DNA of 64,000 nt from an uncultured Muribaculaceae bacterium (GTDB taxonomy: Bacteria > Bacteroidota > Bacteroidia > Bacteroidales > Muribaculaceae). A model generated the notes under the pieces. That model was not told the DNA's origin and made no database searches. It worked only from the letters and a program-made list of their open reading frames with translations. Within the stretch, counting starts at the first letter, position 1. Each line of letters begins with the position of its first letter. The stretch lies in the NCBI GenBank assembly GCA_947525975.1, contig CANNVE010000001.1:124001-188000 (forward strand). Direction: 5' to 3'. The position numbers were made by a program, and so were the translations under genes. Below are positions 10,167-19,065 of this stretch, piece by piece.

Positions 10167-11294
10167 TTACTTGCGCAGCAAGCGGATGGTATGACCAAAG
10201 TAATAAGAATGACCACCAGAAATGTTATTGCTGACAACAGTATTACCCGTATTGTTACTTGAGACCCTGAAATAATCAAGGACGTTACCTCTTGCAAGGG
10301 CATCATAATATGACGTTGTTGACCAAAAGTATGCTTCAGTAGTATCAGACTGAATACCGGAAGAGTTGGCATATGAGCCTGTGGCCACGGCAGAGAATCC
10401 CGTCATATTATTACATACGCAGTCAGGGAGCCATGCCCCGGTGGCTTCGCTGCGGAAGTTGGCGCCCTTGAGGCTGCCGGCTGTGCGCAATTTGGCGTAT
10501 TCCGCCTGTGTAGGCACAGTCCAGCCATCGGGAGCGATCTTATCGCTCACGGCCACAAAGCCATTGTAGTATTGTCCTGCCATCTTCACCCAATCCTTAT
10601 CCATGCCCGACAGATATGCGCCTGCGGTGGTCTCCTTCCATGCGTCAGTTTCGTCCTCGGTGAAGCCCTGGATGGGAGTGCCATCAGTGTAATAGATTGT
10701 GCGCAGGTTGTCGGCAGTCCAGTATTGCGTGCCGATCTTCACTATGCGGTAAGTGTTGGTCTCAGTACCGCGCTTGTCTACAAGCACGTCGGCCACAAGA
10801 GAGGCATCAGCCGCGTCAGAGCCTGCATATTCGGTCACGAGCACGCCGTCGACCACATAGAAAGCCGACACTGCGCCTGCTTCAGAGCCCACAGTCGCGG
10901 TATTGGCGCCCAAATCCCAAACGACCGATGCTCCATTATCGGCGCATATGCCCTTTGTAAGGTCGGCCTTGCCGTCTTCGCCCATAGGGTACACCACAAC
11001 CACCTGCTTGGTGATTGCCTTGATATATTCCTTCGCCACCTCGGCCACCTGCTTGTTTCCGTTCATCACCTTGTAGACATAGCTGTCAGAGAAAGAGGCA
11101 GGCACCGCGAATTTAACCACCCTGGCCACGGGATCATCCGGCCCCTCTGTTTCTACGCCTTCAAAGTAAAGCGAATTGATGTCTTCGAGTTTGTATTCTG
11201 CCTTTTGACCGTCCTTGAGATCGATCACAAGCGATTGGGCGCAGGCGGTAGCCGCCGAGATGATGACGGCACCAAGGAGTAAATATTTCTTCAT
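10167..11294 (-). CDS. FISUMP domain protein (Fibrobacter succinogenes major paralogous domain)
   Basis: 375 residues, exported: MKKYLLLGAVIISAATACAQ is a signal peptide, possibly a lipoprotein signal (Cys18). A short N-terminal unit ending DINSLYFEG resembles the repeats in the neighbouring 158-residue protein. The C-terminal half is the FISUMP domain: RIVKIGTQYWTADNLR, APDGWTVPTQAEYAKL and TEAYFWSTTSY. FISUMP domains are widespread on secreted Bacteroidetes and Fibrobacteres proteins with no assigned biochemistry. It lies 16 bp downstream of the 11311-11787 gene, so the two are probably cotranscribed. Confidence 0.82.
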   Translation of the reverse strand: MKKYLLLGAVIISAATACAQSLVIDLKDGQKAEYKLEDINSLYFEGVETEGPDDPVARVVKFAVPASFSDSYVYKVMNGNKQVAEVAKEYIKAITKQVVVVYPMGEDGKADLTKGICADNGASVVWDLGANTATVGSEAGAVSAFYVVDGVLVTEYAGSDAADASLVADVLVDKRGTETNTYRIVKIGTQYWTADNLRTIYYTDGTPIQGFTEDETDAWKETTAGAYLSGMDKDWVKMAGQYYNGFVAVSDKIAPDGWTVPTQAEYAKLRTAGSLKGANFRSEATGAWLPDCVCNNMTGFSAVATGSYANSSGIQSDTTEAYFWSTTSYYDALARGNVLDYFRVSSNNTGNTVVSNNISGGHSYYFGHTIRLLRK

Positions 11295-11310
11295 ATGGAT
11301 TGTTGAGTTG

Positions 11311-11787
11311 TTAACGGGTGAATTTGAATGTTTTGTTGTTTAAGCGGATGATGTACACCCCTGGCTTCAGATCAGTGAGCGACATCGACCACTCGCCCGT
11401 GATGCCGGCTTGCCCTGCAAGCCACTGTCCCTTCACGTTGTAGAGAGCCATGTCGACAGACGCTCCGCCGGCCACCGAAAGCGACAGCACACCGCGGTCA
11501 AACCTTACCTGAAATTCGTCGGCGAATTCAGCCTCCACCGACTCCTCGGAGAGAAATTCCCCGTCGAACGTCATATTAGTCACATCGGCTATGTCAAGCT
11601 CGACATTGCCGCCGGCCCTTCCAATCACCATCTTGGAGCCATCGAAGGTGATGCGCGATATGTCGGCCACCTCGATCGTCACCGGATCGAATGAGCCGGT
11701 GATCGTCATCGTGGGCGCACCGTCTTCAGCCTTCGCTCCAGCACAGAGCCCAATGCCGAATATCGCCAAAACAATCAGTTTCTTCAT
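11311..11787 (-). CDS. Short secreted protein with type IX sorting-like tail
   Basis: 158 residues. Signal peptide (MKKLIVLAIFGIGLCAGAKA), then two related units ending DISRITFDG and DVTNMTFDG, then a C-terminal domain of the Por-secretion-tail type (MALYNVKGQWL, LKPGVYIIRLNNKTFKF). The tail suggests export by the type IX system and surface attachment. Hardly any passenger domain lies between the repeats and the tail. The same F-D/E-G unit occurs in the downstream FISUMP protein, so they may act together. Confidence 0.75.
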   Translation of the reverse strand: MKKLIVLAIFGIGLCAGAKAEDGAPTMTITGSFDPVTIEVADISRITFDGSKMVIGRAGGNVELDIADVTNMTFDGEFLSEESVEAEFADEFQVRFDRGVLSLSVAGGASVDMALYNVKGQWLAGQAGITGEWSMSLTDLKPGVYIIRLNNKTFKFTR

Positions 11788-11862
11788 AAAATAAACACTT
11801 ACAATTTTGTTAAAAATCTACAGTCTCGGTTCAACAATTTCCTTATCAAACCGACCAAAGCA

Positions 11863-11892
11863 CAAAATTAATACATTTCTTCACAAAAACAA
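11863..11892 (-). promoter_or_regulatory. Probable promoter of the sorting-tail/FISUMP pair
   Basis: On the minus strand TTG (11890-11892), 19 nt, TAATTTTG (11863-11870). The -7 box matches exactly; the -33 box is TTG rather than TTTG. The predicted leader is about 70 nt. Confidence 0.55.
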
Positions 11893-11952
11893 CATCTTTT
11901 CCAAAAAATACGTAAAAAAACAATAGATCCAATAAAAGAGTCAAAAAACAAC

Positions 11953-12005
11953 GCCTCCGCTTTGCAAATTATAAAGTGGCACTTTATAATTTGCAAAGCG
12001 GAGGC
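11953..12005 (-). terminator. Perfect 25-bp hairpin terminator after folA
   Basis: Two 25-nt arms (11953-11977 and 11981-12005) are exactly complementary around a 3-nt GGC loop. On the minus strand the T-rich sequence GTTGTTTTTTGAC follows, so it should end the thyA-folA transcript. The stem is much longer than a usual intrinsic terminator and may also block read-through from the other side. Confidence 0.85.
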
Positions 12006-12027
12006 TATTTAATGAGTTTACCCTGAT

Positions 12028-12540
12028 TCACGCTGGGTGGGAGCCGGCGAGGATGGCTTTTTCGCGGCGCTCGTATCTTACGTAGCGGAAGCGCACGCCG
12101 CTGCGCGGGTCGGTCTCCCACGGGCTTGTGCCGACGGGCAGCCAGTCGGCGGGGTCGATCACGGGGAAATGGGTGTCGGCGTCAGGAGCCGTGGCGTCGA
12201 TTTCGGTGATCTCGAGCACATCGGCCAGCGGCATGGCCTGGGCGTAGATCTGTCCTCCGCCTATCACCATGGCGTCTGATCCGGCCGATGCCAATGCCTG
12301 CGCCAGCGACGGCTGCGTTTCTATGCCTTCAGCTTCATATCGCGGATTGCGTGAGACGACGATGTTGCGGCGCCCGGGCAGCGGGCCGTTGGGGAAGGAC
12401 TCAAACGTGAGCCTCCCCATCACCAGCGGATGCCCCATAGTGAGCTGCTTGAATCGGCGCAAATCGGCGGATATGTGATATATCGTGTCGCCCGCGCGCC
12501 CAAGGGCGTAATCGCGGGTGATGGCTGCGATGATGGTCAT
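12028..12540 (-). CDS. folA: Dihydrofolate reductase
   Basis: NADPH-dependent reduction of dihydrofolate to tetrahydrofolate, 170 residues. Family motifs: [18 protein letters not shown] at the N terminus (GxxNxxP is replaced by GRAGDTIYH), [13 protein letters not shown] (cofactor-binding MGRxTFES), [10 protein letters not shown] and MVIGGGQIY. The start overlaps the thyA stop by 4 bp (ATGA), so thymidylate synthesis and dihydrofolate recycling are coupled. Asp27 of E. coli appears to be replaced by Asp or Glu near SADLRRFK. Confidence 0.95.
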   Translation of the reverse strand: MTIIAAITRDYALGRAGDTIYHISADLRRFKQLTMGHPLVMGRLTFESFPNGPLPGRRNIVVSRNPRYEAEGIETQPSLAQALASAGSDAMVIGGGQIYAQAMPLADVLEITEIDATAPDADTHFPVIDPADWLPVGTSPWETDPRSGVRFRYVRYERREKAILAGSHPA

Positions 12541-13331
12541 ACAGAGATCGGGGCGGGAATATGCGGATGAGGGTCATAGCCTTCAAGCTTGAAATCCTCG
12601 TATTTGAAATCGAAAATATCCTTCACGTCCGGATTGATCACCATGCGGGGCAGAGGCCTTGGCTCACGCCCTATCTGGAGGCGTGCCTGCTCAAGGTGGT
12701 TGAGGTAGAGATGCGTATCGCCCAGTGTGTGCACAAACTCTCCGGGCTGGAGGCCGGTCACCTGCGCCATCATCATCAGCAGCAGGGCATAGGAGGCGAT
12801 ATTGAAAGGCACGCCAAGGAATGTGTCGGCGCTGCGCTGATACAGCTGCAGGCTGAGCCGCCCGTTGGCGACATAAAACTGGAAGAAGGCATGGCACGGG
12901 GGCAAATTCATATTGCCAAGGTCGGCCACATTCCACGCGCTCACTATGATGCGGCGCGAATCGGGATTGTGCTTGATGTCATCGACAGCCTGCTTTATCT
13001 GATCTATGTGTCCTCCGTCATAGTCGGGCCATGAACGCCATTGATATCCATAGATGTGGCCGAGATCGCCGTCGGGGCCGGCCCATTCATTCCATATCCT
13101 GACGCCATGCTCCTGCAGATACCTGACATTTGTGTCTCCCTTCAGAAACCACAGCAATTCGTAGATTATCGATTTGATGTGCACTTTCTTGGTGGTGACC
13201 AGCGGAAATCCGTCGGCCAGGTCAAACCGCATCTGATGGCCGAAAACCGAGCGGGTGCCGGTGCCGGTGCGGTCGCCCTTGTCTACGCCCTCGTCTAAGA
13301 TGCGGCGCATAAGATCAAGATATTGCTTCAT
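12537..13331 (-). CDS. thyA: Thymidylate synthase
   Basis: dUMP to dTMP methylation using methylene-tetrahydrofolate, 264 residues, the same length as the E. coli enzyme. The catalytic cysteine lies in [13 protein letters not shown] (about Cys146). Substrate-binding stretches are [19 protein letters not shown] and [10 protein letters not shown], with RRIIVSAWN upstream. It follows the transporter gene by 9 bp and overlaps folA, forming a likely kinase-transporter-thyA-folA operon. Confidence 0.98.
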   Translation of the reverse strand: MKQYLDLMRRILDEGVDKGDRTGTGTRSVFGHQMRFDLADGFPLVTTKKVHIKSIIYELLWFLKGDTNVRYLQEHGVRIWNEWAGPDGDLGHIYGYQWRSWPDYDGGHIDQIKQAVDDIKHNPDSRRIIVSAWNVADLGNMNLPPCHAFFQFYVANGRLSLQLYQRSADTFLGVPFNIASYALLLMMMAQVTGLQPGEFVHTLGDTHLYLNHLEQARLQIGREPRPLPRMVINPDVKDIFDFKYEDFKLEGYDPHPHIPAPISV

Positions 13332-13340
13332 GGCTCAACC

Positions 13341-14552
13341 TTATTTTTTCTTGATTGACATATAGATGGCGAATGATAGCACCACAGCGTATCCGCACAT
13401 CGGCACCACGAAAGATGTCGACATATCGCTGTGGTCGGCCACGAAGCCCATGGCAAGAGTGCCAACGGCTCCGCCTATCGGGCTCATCATCAGGAAGGAC
13501 GACGCGCGCTTAGACAGATTGCCCATGCCGCTCACCGACAGGGCGAATATGGTGGGAAACATGATCGACTCAAACAGGTAGCATGCGCAAAGGGCCCAGC
13601 GCCCCATCTGGGAGCCAAGCACCATCACCAGCACGGTGCAGCACACCGTGCAAAGCGCGCACACAAGCAGCACCTTCTGCGCCATCACGTAGCGCATAAG
13701 GCCGCTTCCGAGCAACCTGCCGGCGAAAAACAGGCCGAGGCCGCAGATCGACAGCAGCATCGAGGCATCGGCTGAAGAGATGCTGCCGTCCTCGATGACA
13801 TAGTTGATGAAGAAGCTATTTATTGATATCTCGGCTATCTCATAGAAGAAGATGGCCACAAGGCCATAGACAAAAGGCTTGTGAGACCAAAGGCTGACGC
13901 CTGAATCAGAGGCGGGGCCGGCATCCTGCTTTATTTCAGGCAGATCCACCCTTGTGAATATCCACGCCACAAGGAGCACCACCACTCCCATCACGGAGTA
14001 GGGCACGGCCAGAGCGCCGATGTTGCCCGAGTCGCTGTCAGCGAAAAGCAGGCCTCCGAAGATAAGCGGGCCGAAGATGCAGCCCATGCCGTTGAAAGCC
14101 TGGGCCAGATTGAGGCGGCTGGCGCTTGTGCGCGGATCGCCAAGATTGGCGGCGTAGGGATTGGCCGCCGTCTCAAGGAATACAAGGCCGCAGCCCAGCA
14201 CAAAGAGGGCGGCCAGGAAGAAGCCGAACGACCCCATAGCCTCCCCGGGAATGAACATAAACGCTCCGGCGGCGAAAAGGAGCAAGCCGAGCACCACGCC
14301 CTGGCGATAGCCTCGGCGCGTGATGTAGAGGCCGGCAGGAATGGCCACCAGGAAATATGCCGTATAGACAGCCGCCTGTATCAGGCCCGACTCTGTCTTG
14401 GAAAGCGACATCACATCCTGAAAATGCTTGTTGAGTACATCAAGGATTGAGCGAGAGAATCCCCACAGGAAGAAAAGCGAGGTGATCAATATGAATGGCA
14501 CCAGATATTTGTGAGGCACCAGCGACGCTGTTTTGCTGTTATTCATCTGCAT
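13341..14552 (-). CDS. Sugar MFS transporter (FucP/GluP-like)
   Basis: 403 residues, about 12 membrane helices. It has features of the fucose/glucose-galactose proton symporter family: LFFLWGFSRSILDVLNKHFQ in helix 1, ESGLIQAAVYTAYFL in helix 2, and FLETAANPYAANLGDP with RLNLAQAFNGMGCIFGPL. This family imports free monosaccharides. It lies 3 bp after a PfkB sugar kinase, so import followed by phosphorylation of one sugar (or ribonucleoside) is likely. The exact substrate cannot be read from the sequence. Confidence 0.9.
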   Translation of the reverse strand: MQMNNSKTASLVPHKYLVPFILITSLFFLWGFSRSILDVLNKHFQDVMSLSKTESGLIQAAVYTAYFLVAIPAGLYITRRGYRQGVVLGLLLFAAGAFMFIPGEAMGSFGFFLAALFVLGCGLVFLETAANPYAANLGDPRTSASRLNLAQAFNGMGCIFGPLIFGGLLFADSDSGNIGALAVPYSVMGVVVLLVAWIFTRVDLPEIKQDAGPASDSGVSLWSHKPFVYGLVAIFFYEIAEISINSFFINYVIEDGSISSADASMLLSICGLGLFFAGRLLGSGLMRYVMAQKVLLVCALCTVCCTVLVMVLGSQMGRWALCACYLFESIMFPTIFALSVSGMGNLSKRASSFLMMSPIGGAVGTLAMGFVADHSDMSTSFVVPMCGYAVVLSFAIYMSIKKK

Positions 14553-14555
14553 TGT

Positions 14556-15437
14556 TTATTTCTTTGAGTCAATGATGGCGCGCACGTCGGAATCCGTAGA
14601 GGCGAAAGGCCCCGAAGCCTCAAGCTTGATGGTGCACATAGCGGCGGCGTAGCGCCCGCTCTCTTCATAGCCGGCGCCCTTGTTGCGCATATATAGGTAA
14701 CCGGCCATGTAGGTATCGCCGCATCCGGTGGCGTCGACCACCTCCTTGGGCTCGTAAGCGGGAATCTCGTAGAACACGCCTCCGGCGTAAATCTTCGACC
14801 CCATGCTGCCGAGCGTGAGGATCACCTCCTTCACGCCCCACTCGGCCAGCCTCACGGCTGCGTCATGCGGATCGGTCAGGCCGGTGAGCACCTCGGCCTC
14901 ATGCTCGTTGACTTTCAGGATGTCGATGTACTTCAACGCCTCGCGCTTGTCGGGCCAATCCACGGCGAAGACCTGCTCGCCCCTCACTTCGCGCAGATAG
15001 CCCTGCGCGTCGACCGACACTATGCCTTTCGAGTGAAGATACTTGATCAGATCAGTCGAGAAATCGTCGGCCAAAAGGGTGCCGAGGTGGAAATATTTGG
15101 CGTTGACATCCTTCACGCTGTCAATTGTGAAAGGATCGGCCTTGGCCAGCACGCGCTGCTGACGCTCATTCTGATTCTCTCCGTATTTATTCTCGAAATA
15201 CACCGAATGGCGGCTCGGCAGAGGGTGCACCTCCACGCCGCGCGCCCTGATATCGTCCACGGCCTTCATCTCCGAATCGGCCAAAGCCGTGACAAGCATA
15301 AACTCACTCGCCTTAAGGCTGGCCATGGCGTGGGCCACGTAGAAAGCCGTGCCTCCGGGCATATGCACTGTGTGTCTTGGGGTTATGATTTTATCGAGCG
15401 TGATGTGCCCGATGCAGCAAATATCGTAATTTTTCAT
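14556..15437 (-). CDS. PfkB family carbohydrate kinase
   Basis: 293 residues from MKNYDICCIGHITLDKI. Ribokinase-fold features: GGTAFYVAHAMASL near the N terminus and the C-terminal anion-hole motif DATGCGDTYMAGYLY, where the Asp is the catalytic base (the usual GAGD is GCGD here). An upstream in-frame ATG at 15509 was rejected because the canonical promoter at 15523-15554 and the family N terminus fit 15437. It is first in an operon with the sugar transporter, thyA and folA. Substrate unknown. Confidence 0.88.
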   Translation of the reverse strand: MKNYDICCIGHITLDKIITPRHTVHMPGGTAFYVAHAMASLKASEFMLVTALADSEMKAVDDIRARGVEVHPLPSRHSVYFENKYGENQNERQQRVLAKADPFTIDSVKDVNAKYFHLGTLLADDFSTDLIKYLHSKGIVSVDAQGYLREVRGEQVFAVDWPDKREALKYIDILKVNEHEAEVLTGLTDPHDAAVRLAEWGVKEVILTLGSMGSKIYAGGVFYEIPAYEPKEVVDATGCGDTYMAGYLYMRNKGAGYEESGRYAAAMCTIKLEASGPFASTDSDVRAIIDSKK

Positions 15438-15522
15438 CGTTATGAGGCTATCGTCATTATCGTTAGCGGAAAAACAGTCAAAAAAGAAGTCCCCCGGCGG
15501 GAACTTCATTTTTTAGCCAACG

Positions 15523-15554
15523 CAAAGTTAGCCTAAATTATCGGATTATACAAA
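15523..15554 (-). promoter_or_regulatory. Promoter of the kinase-transporter-thyA-folA operon
   Basis: Minus strand TTTG (15551-15554), 20 nt, TAACTTTG (15523-15530), a perfect match to the Bacteroidetes consensus. Transcription would start near 15516, about 80 nt before the kinase ATG. Confidence 0.75.
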
Positions 15555-15606
15555 TTTACCGCCGCATACACCGGCTATTTTTCATGCATATATCAAGCCT
15601 GAAGCG

Positions 15607-16167
15607 TCATATCTTCCGTATCGCCTTGCATGGATTGCCTACAGCGAGAGTGTTAGCGGGGATATCCTTTACCACAACGCTTCCGGCGCCGATAACGCAG
15701 TTGTCGCCGATTGTCACTCCGGGAAGCACAACGACATTTCCGCCTATCCATACGTTGTGGCCCACGGTTATGGGCTTGGCGTATTCAAGGCCCTTGTTGC
15801 GCTGCGCCACATCAAGCGGGTGCCCGGCTGTGTAGAAAGCGCAGTTGGGAGCAATGAAGACATTGTCTCCGAAGCGCACTTTCGCCTCATCAAGTATCAC
15901 GCAGTTGACATTCATGTAGAAATTCTCCCCCAGCTCTATGTTATAGCCATAATCGCAGTGGAAGGGCGATTCGATGATGAATTGCCCATGAGCGGCACCT
16001 AATATTTCACGAAACAAATCATAGCGTCTTTCGTCGTCTTCGGGCGACAACGCATTTATCTCATGAAGCACGGTCTTGCAAGCCTTGCGCTCGGCAATAA
16101 GCCTGCTGTCATAATTGGCGTCATAAAGTTCGCCTCTCAGCATCTTGTCCTTTTCTTCACAGTCCAT
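15607..16167 (-). CDS. Maltose O-acetyltransferase-like hexapeptide acetyltransferase
   Basis: 186 residues from MDCEEKDKMLRGELYDAN, the N-terminal signature of the maltose/galactoside acetyltransferase group. A left-handed beta-helix follows: GENFYMNVNCVILDEAKV, FIAPNCAFYTAGHPLD (catalytic His), VGHNVWIGGNVVVLPGV and GAGSVVVKDIPANTLAVGNP. Acetyl-CoA is the expected donor; the acceptor sugar is uncertain. The longer ORF reading to 16341 passes through tRNA-Leu and is not real. Confidence 0.92.
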   Translation of the reverse strand: MDCEEKDKMLRGELYDANYDSRLIAERKACKTVLHEINALSPEDDERRYDLFREILGAAHGQFIIESPFHCDYGYNIELGENFYMNVNCVILDEAKVRFGDNVFIAPNCAFYTAGHPLDVAQRNKGLEYAKPITVGHNVWIGGNVVVLPGVTIGDNCVIGAGSVVVKDIPANTLAVGNPCKAIRKI

Positions 16168-16200
16168 AGAATCACCTATTTCATCATTAACTTTACAAAG

Positions 16201-16240
16201 ACAGGCAATATGGCTGCCGTAGCTCGACCATATTGCCTGT
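16201..16240 (-). terminator. Hairpin downstream of tRNA-Leu(CAA)
   Basis: Perfect 13-bp arms ACAGGCAATATGG (16201-16213) and CCATATTGCCTGT (16228-16240) with a 14-nt loop. It begins 5 nt after the 3' end of the minus-strand tRNA. The following sequence is only moderately T-rich (CTTTGTAAAGTT), so termination is likely but not certain. Confidence 0.65.
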
Positions 16241-16245
16241 ATCTG

Positions 16246-16327
16246 TACCCGGACTCGGGCTCGAACCGAGATGGATCGCTCCACTGGTGTTTGAGACCAG
16301 CGCGTCTGCCAATTCCGCCATCCGGGC
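16246..16327 (-). tRNA. tRNA-Leu (CAA)
   Basis: 82 nt without encoded CCA. Acceptor GCCCGGA pairs with TCCGGGT (one G-U pair). The anticodon loop CTCAAAC gives anticodon CAA. The long variable arm is typical of leucine tRNA, and the T arm CTCGG-TTCGAGC-CCGAG is perfect. The -7 box TAACTTTG lies at 16339-16346. Confidence 0.95.
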
Positions 16328-16338
16328 TTTATGCTCTG

Positions 16339-16346
16339 CAAAGTTA
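16339..16346 (-). promoter_or_regulatory. -7 box of tRNA-Leu(CAA)
   Basis: TAACTTTG on the minus strand, ending 11 nt before the tRNA 5' end. The same octamer precedes the tRNA-Gln and tRNA-Leu(TAA) genes. No clear -33 box at the expected spacing. Confidence 0.55.
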
Positions 16347-16442
16347 GTCATTTTTTTTCGATTCTCGGCCATGTTTGATGTGTTTTTTCTTTTTTTTTGT
16401 TGAAAGCCGCGCACTGCTACCCGGATTTGGGAAAATATTATT

Positions 16443-16450
16443 TATATTTG
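16443..16450 (+). promoter_or_regulatory. -7 box of the 16468 gene
   Basis: TATATTTG matches TAnnTTTG and ends 17 nt before the ATG at 16468. The nearest TTTG (16426-16429) is only 13 nt upstream, closer than usual. Confidence 0.4.
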
Positions 16451-16467
16451 CATAATAAATTCTATCC

Positions 16468-18645
16468 ATGATGAAACGTTTTATATTCCTGATTCTTTCC
16501 ATCTCTCTGATATTGCCCTTCAGCGTGAGGGGCGCATCGGCATTCGTGCCCGAATCAGAGATGAAAGCCGGCCTGCTGCAGATGCTGGCCGACTTCATGC
16601 CCTACGCCACAAGCCTCTACACAGACGCCCCCGACAACTCCAAGGGCGAAAAATTGGGATACTTCCGCGCAAACAGCGCCGGACAGAGCAATGAGGACGG
16701 CGTTCGCACCAACGCCGACATGGCCATGGTGTGCGCAATGGTGTGCGAGTACGGCCCCGGACGCGTCACCCTGCCAGAGGGCCTTGACTATGATTCCATA
16801 AGGTCCATGGCCCGCAAGGCTCTCGCCTACGGATATTCCACCCACAAGGCCAACGCCCTGGCAAAATGCACCGACGGGCGCAACTGGGGATCGGTATCCG
16901 AAGCCGACCACGTATGGGAAAGTTCTCTCTGGACCATGTCTCTGGCCATGGCATCCCACTTCCTTAAGTCTGACCTGACAAAGGAACAGAAAAAACTCAT
17001 ATATAACATGGTGAAGGCCGAATGCGACTATGAGCTGGAGCGCGACATTCCGGCAGGATACTCACGCGGCGACACTAAGGCCGAGGAAAACGGATGGGAG
17101 GCCAACGTGCTCGCTTGTGCCCTGGGGCTATACCCCAACGACCGCCTGGCCAAGAAATGGTTTGACCGCCTGAGGGGATTCGCCATCAATTCCTACTCGA
17201 TAGCCACCGACGCCGATGACCATACGGTGATCGACCCTGACCGAGACAAGGTGACTGTAGCCGACCTGTACGTAGGCCCGTGCCTGTTTCCCGATTACAC
17301 GCTACAGAACCACGGATATTTCCACACATCATACCAGAACGTAGTGATGCAGGAGCTTGGCGAATCGGCGCTCGTGCTCCAACTCCTTCAAGGCAAGAAA
17401 CCGAAATGGCGCACCAACGCCCTGATGCACAACAACAGCGAAGTGATGGCCAAGGTGCTCGCGCAGCTTGCCCTGGCCGACGGAGAGCTCGCTATGCCCA
17501 ACGGCAATGACTGGAGCATGTTCCTGTTCGACCAGATCACCTCCTACACCACCGCCGCCTGCTACCTGCGCGACCCCGACGCCCTGATGCTCGAAAACCT
17601 CGCCTACAAAGCCATCAAATCGCGCCAGAAGACTACCCCCGACGGATCATGGCTGATGCACAGCGACATAGGCCCCCGGCGCATGGGCGTGCAGGCTCAC
17701 CGCGTGATGATGACCTACCTGATGCATGATATGGCGTCGACAGCCGATCTGGAGCCAACCGCATGGGAAGATTTCCGCGCATCGGTGTCAGAAGCCAAGG
17801 TGTTTGAATGCCAGGACATAGTCAGGGCCAGCACGCCCGACCGCTTCTCCATATTCTCATGGAGCAAGGGGCTGAGGAGCTACACCGGATATTTCGTGCC
17901 CAACGATCCGGACATCGCCAAGATCGTGGTCCCCTACAAGGCTCACAACACAGGCAACATCCTCGGCTGGACGGTGCTTGACAGCTGCCGCACCAACGCC
18001 GCAGCCGACGGCGAATGCCGCTTCGCCCTGCGCGGCGACGCCTATGCCGCACAAGGCAGCCTGCTTTGCGACGACAAATCCCTGCGCCATGACTTCGCCA
18101 TATATTCCACTCCCGGAAACGCCGTGATGTATCTCTACCGCGTCACCGCGCTTAAGCCCTCAACCCTGAAGCACGAATGCGGCGGCGTGCTTGCCATCAG
18201 CGTCGACCCATGGCTCAAAGACAGCCGCACCCTGCACAGCGGCGAAGGAGAATTCACGTCTGACGGAGCGGAGCCCCGCACATTCACATCGCCTTGGGTC
18301 AATGTCGACAACGCCATCGGCGTGACCGTGACCGGCGACGCCCCCCTCATGAGATTCGGCGACAAGGGCATCAGCAACAGCGTGGGCATAGCGCGCCTGA
18401 TACCCGTATATACCGACGCCGAGCGGGCACTCGCCGAGGGCGAAATCGTGAGCAGCCGAGGCATAGCCTACTACTCCGGCATCGACGCTGTGACCACGGC
18501 TACCCTCTCGGCCTCTACCATTGACATATCTGACCAGCTGCCTGAGGGCTGGGCCGGAATGACAGCCCAAGACCCCGACGGCACAAAGTATGCCCTGATC
18601 ACAAATTTCCGCGACGAACCCATATTCCTGACGCTCGGAAAATAA
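16468..18645 (+). CDS. Large secreted protein, possibly polysaccharide lyase-like
   Basis: 725 residues with a signal peptide (about 1-25). The first 400 residues are helix-rich with recurrent Trp/Tyr/Asn (HVWESSLWTMSLAMASHF, ENGWEANVLACALGLYP, LQNHGYFHTSYQN), which suggests an alpha/alpha toroid. The remainder is beta-rich. That two-part plan, with an Asn-His...Tyr stretch at NHGYFHTSY, resembles PL8-type lyases, but no family-specific signature was confirmed. It stands alone between tRNA-Leu and the kor operon. Function not assigned. Confidence 0.6.
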   Translation: MMKRFIFLILSISLILPFSVRGASAFVPESEMKAGLLQMLADFMPYATSLYTDAPDNSKGEKLGYFRANSAGQSNEDGVRTNADMAMVCAMVCEYGPGRVTLPEGLDYDSIRSMARKALAYGYSTHKANALAKCTDGRNWGSVSEADHVWESSLWTMSLAMASHFLKSDLTKEQKKLIYNMVKAECDYELERDIPAGYSRGDTKAEENGWEANVLACALGLYPNDRLAKKWFDRLRGFAINSYSIATDADDHTVIDPDRDKVTVADLYVGPCLFPDYTLQNHGYFHTSYQNVVMQELGESALVLQLLQGKKPKWRTNALMHNNSEVMAKVLAQLALADGELAMPNGNDWSMFLFDQITSYTTAACYLRDPDALMLENLAYKAIKSRQKTTPDGSWLMHSDIGPRRMGVQAHRVMMTYLMHDMASTADLEPTAWEDFRASVSEAKVFECQDIVRASTPDRFSIFSWSKGLRSYTGYFVPNDPDIAKIVVPYKAHNTGNILGWTVLDSCRTNAAADGECRFALRGDAYAAQGSLLCDDKSLRHDFAIYSTPGNAVMYLYRVTALKPSTLKHECGGVLAISVDPWLKDSRTLHSGEGEFTSDGAEPRTFTSPWVNVDNAIGVTVTGDAPLMRFGDKGISNSVGIARLIPVYTDAERALAEGEIVSSRGIAYYSGIDAVTTATLSASTIDISDQLPEGWAGMTAQDPDGTKYALITNFRDEPIFLTLGK

Positions 18646-18726
18646 CAGGCCGCCGCCTCAGGAAATGCGCGAAAAAAGCGCACAAACCCGAGGAGATTGT
18701 GCCAAAGGTTAAATTTGCTTCAACTA

Positions 18727-18757
18727 TTGGATTTCGCGAAAAAATTCGCTACTTTTG
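18727..18757 (+). promoter_or_regulatory. Promoter of the korDABC operon
   Basis: TTG (18727-18729), 20 nt, TACTTTTG (18750-18757). The -7 box is exact; the -33 is TTG. The leader to korD is about 38 nt. Confidence 0.6.
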
Positions 18758-18799
18758 TGAATCGATAGATATAACCAAACAAAATCAAAAAAACACGAC

Positions 18800-19030
18800 A
18801 TGGCAAAAGTACAAGGAGCCGTCACCGTCGACGTCAATCGCTGCAAAGGCTGCGACCTGTGCGTGGTGGCCTGCCCTACCGACACCTTACTGCTGCAGCC
18901 CAAGGAAGTAAACGACCGAGGATACCACTTCGCATTCATGGCCAACCCCGAGAGCTGCATCGGATGTGCACAGTGCGCCACCGTCTGCCCTGACGATTGC
19001 ATTGAAGTATACCGAGTGGTATTAAAGTAA
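18800..19030 (+). CDS. korD: 2-oxoacid:ferredoxin oxidoreductase, ferredoxin-type delta subunit
   Basis: 76 residues with two complete 4Fe-4S motifs: CKGCDLCVVACP (Cys15, 18, 21, 25) and CIGCAQCATVCP (Cys53, 56, 59, 63). It is the electron-transfer subunit for the alpha, beta and gamma subunits that follow in order. First gene of the operon, 35 bp before korA. No other domain is present. Confidence 0.92.
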   Translation: MAKVQGAVTVDVNRCKGCDLCVVACPTDTLLLQPKEVNDRGYHFAFMANPESCIGCAQCATVCPDDCIEVYRVVLK

Positions 19031-19065
19031 CCGAAACCAAGTTCCCGAAAAAAATCCCTAAAGAA

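Noticed and set aside
16168-16341. N-terminal extension of the acetyltransferase ORF
   Set aside because: Reads through tRNA-Leu(CAA) and its terminator; the family start is MDCEEKDKM at 16167.
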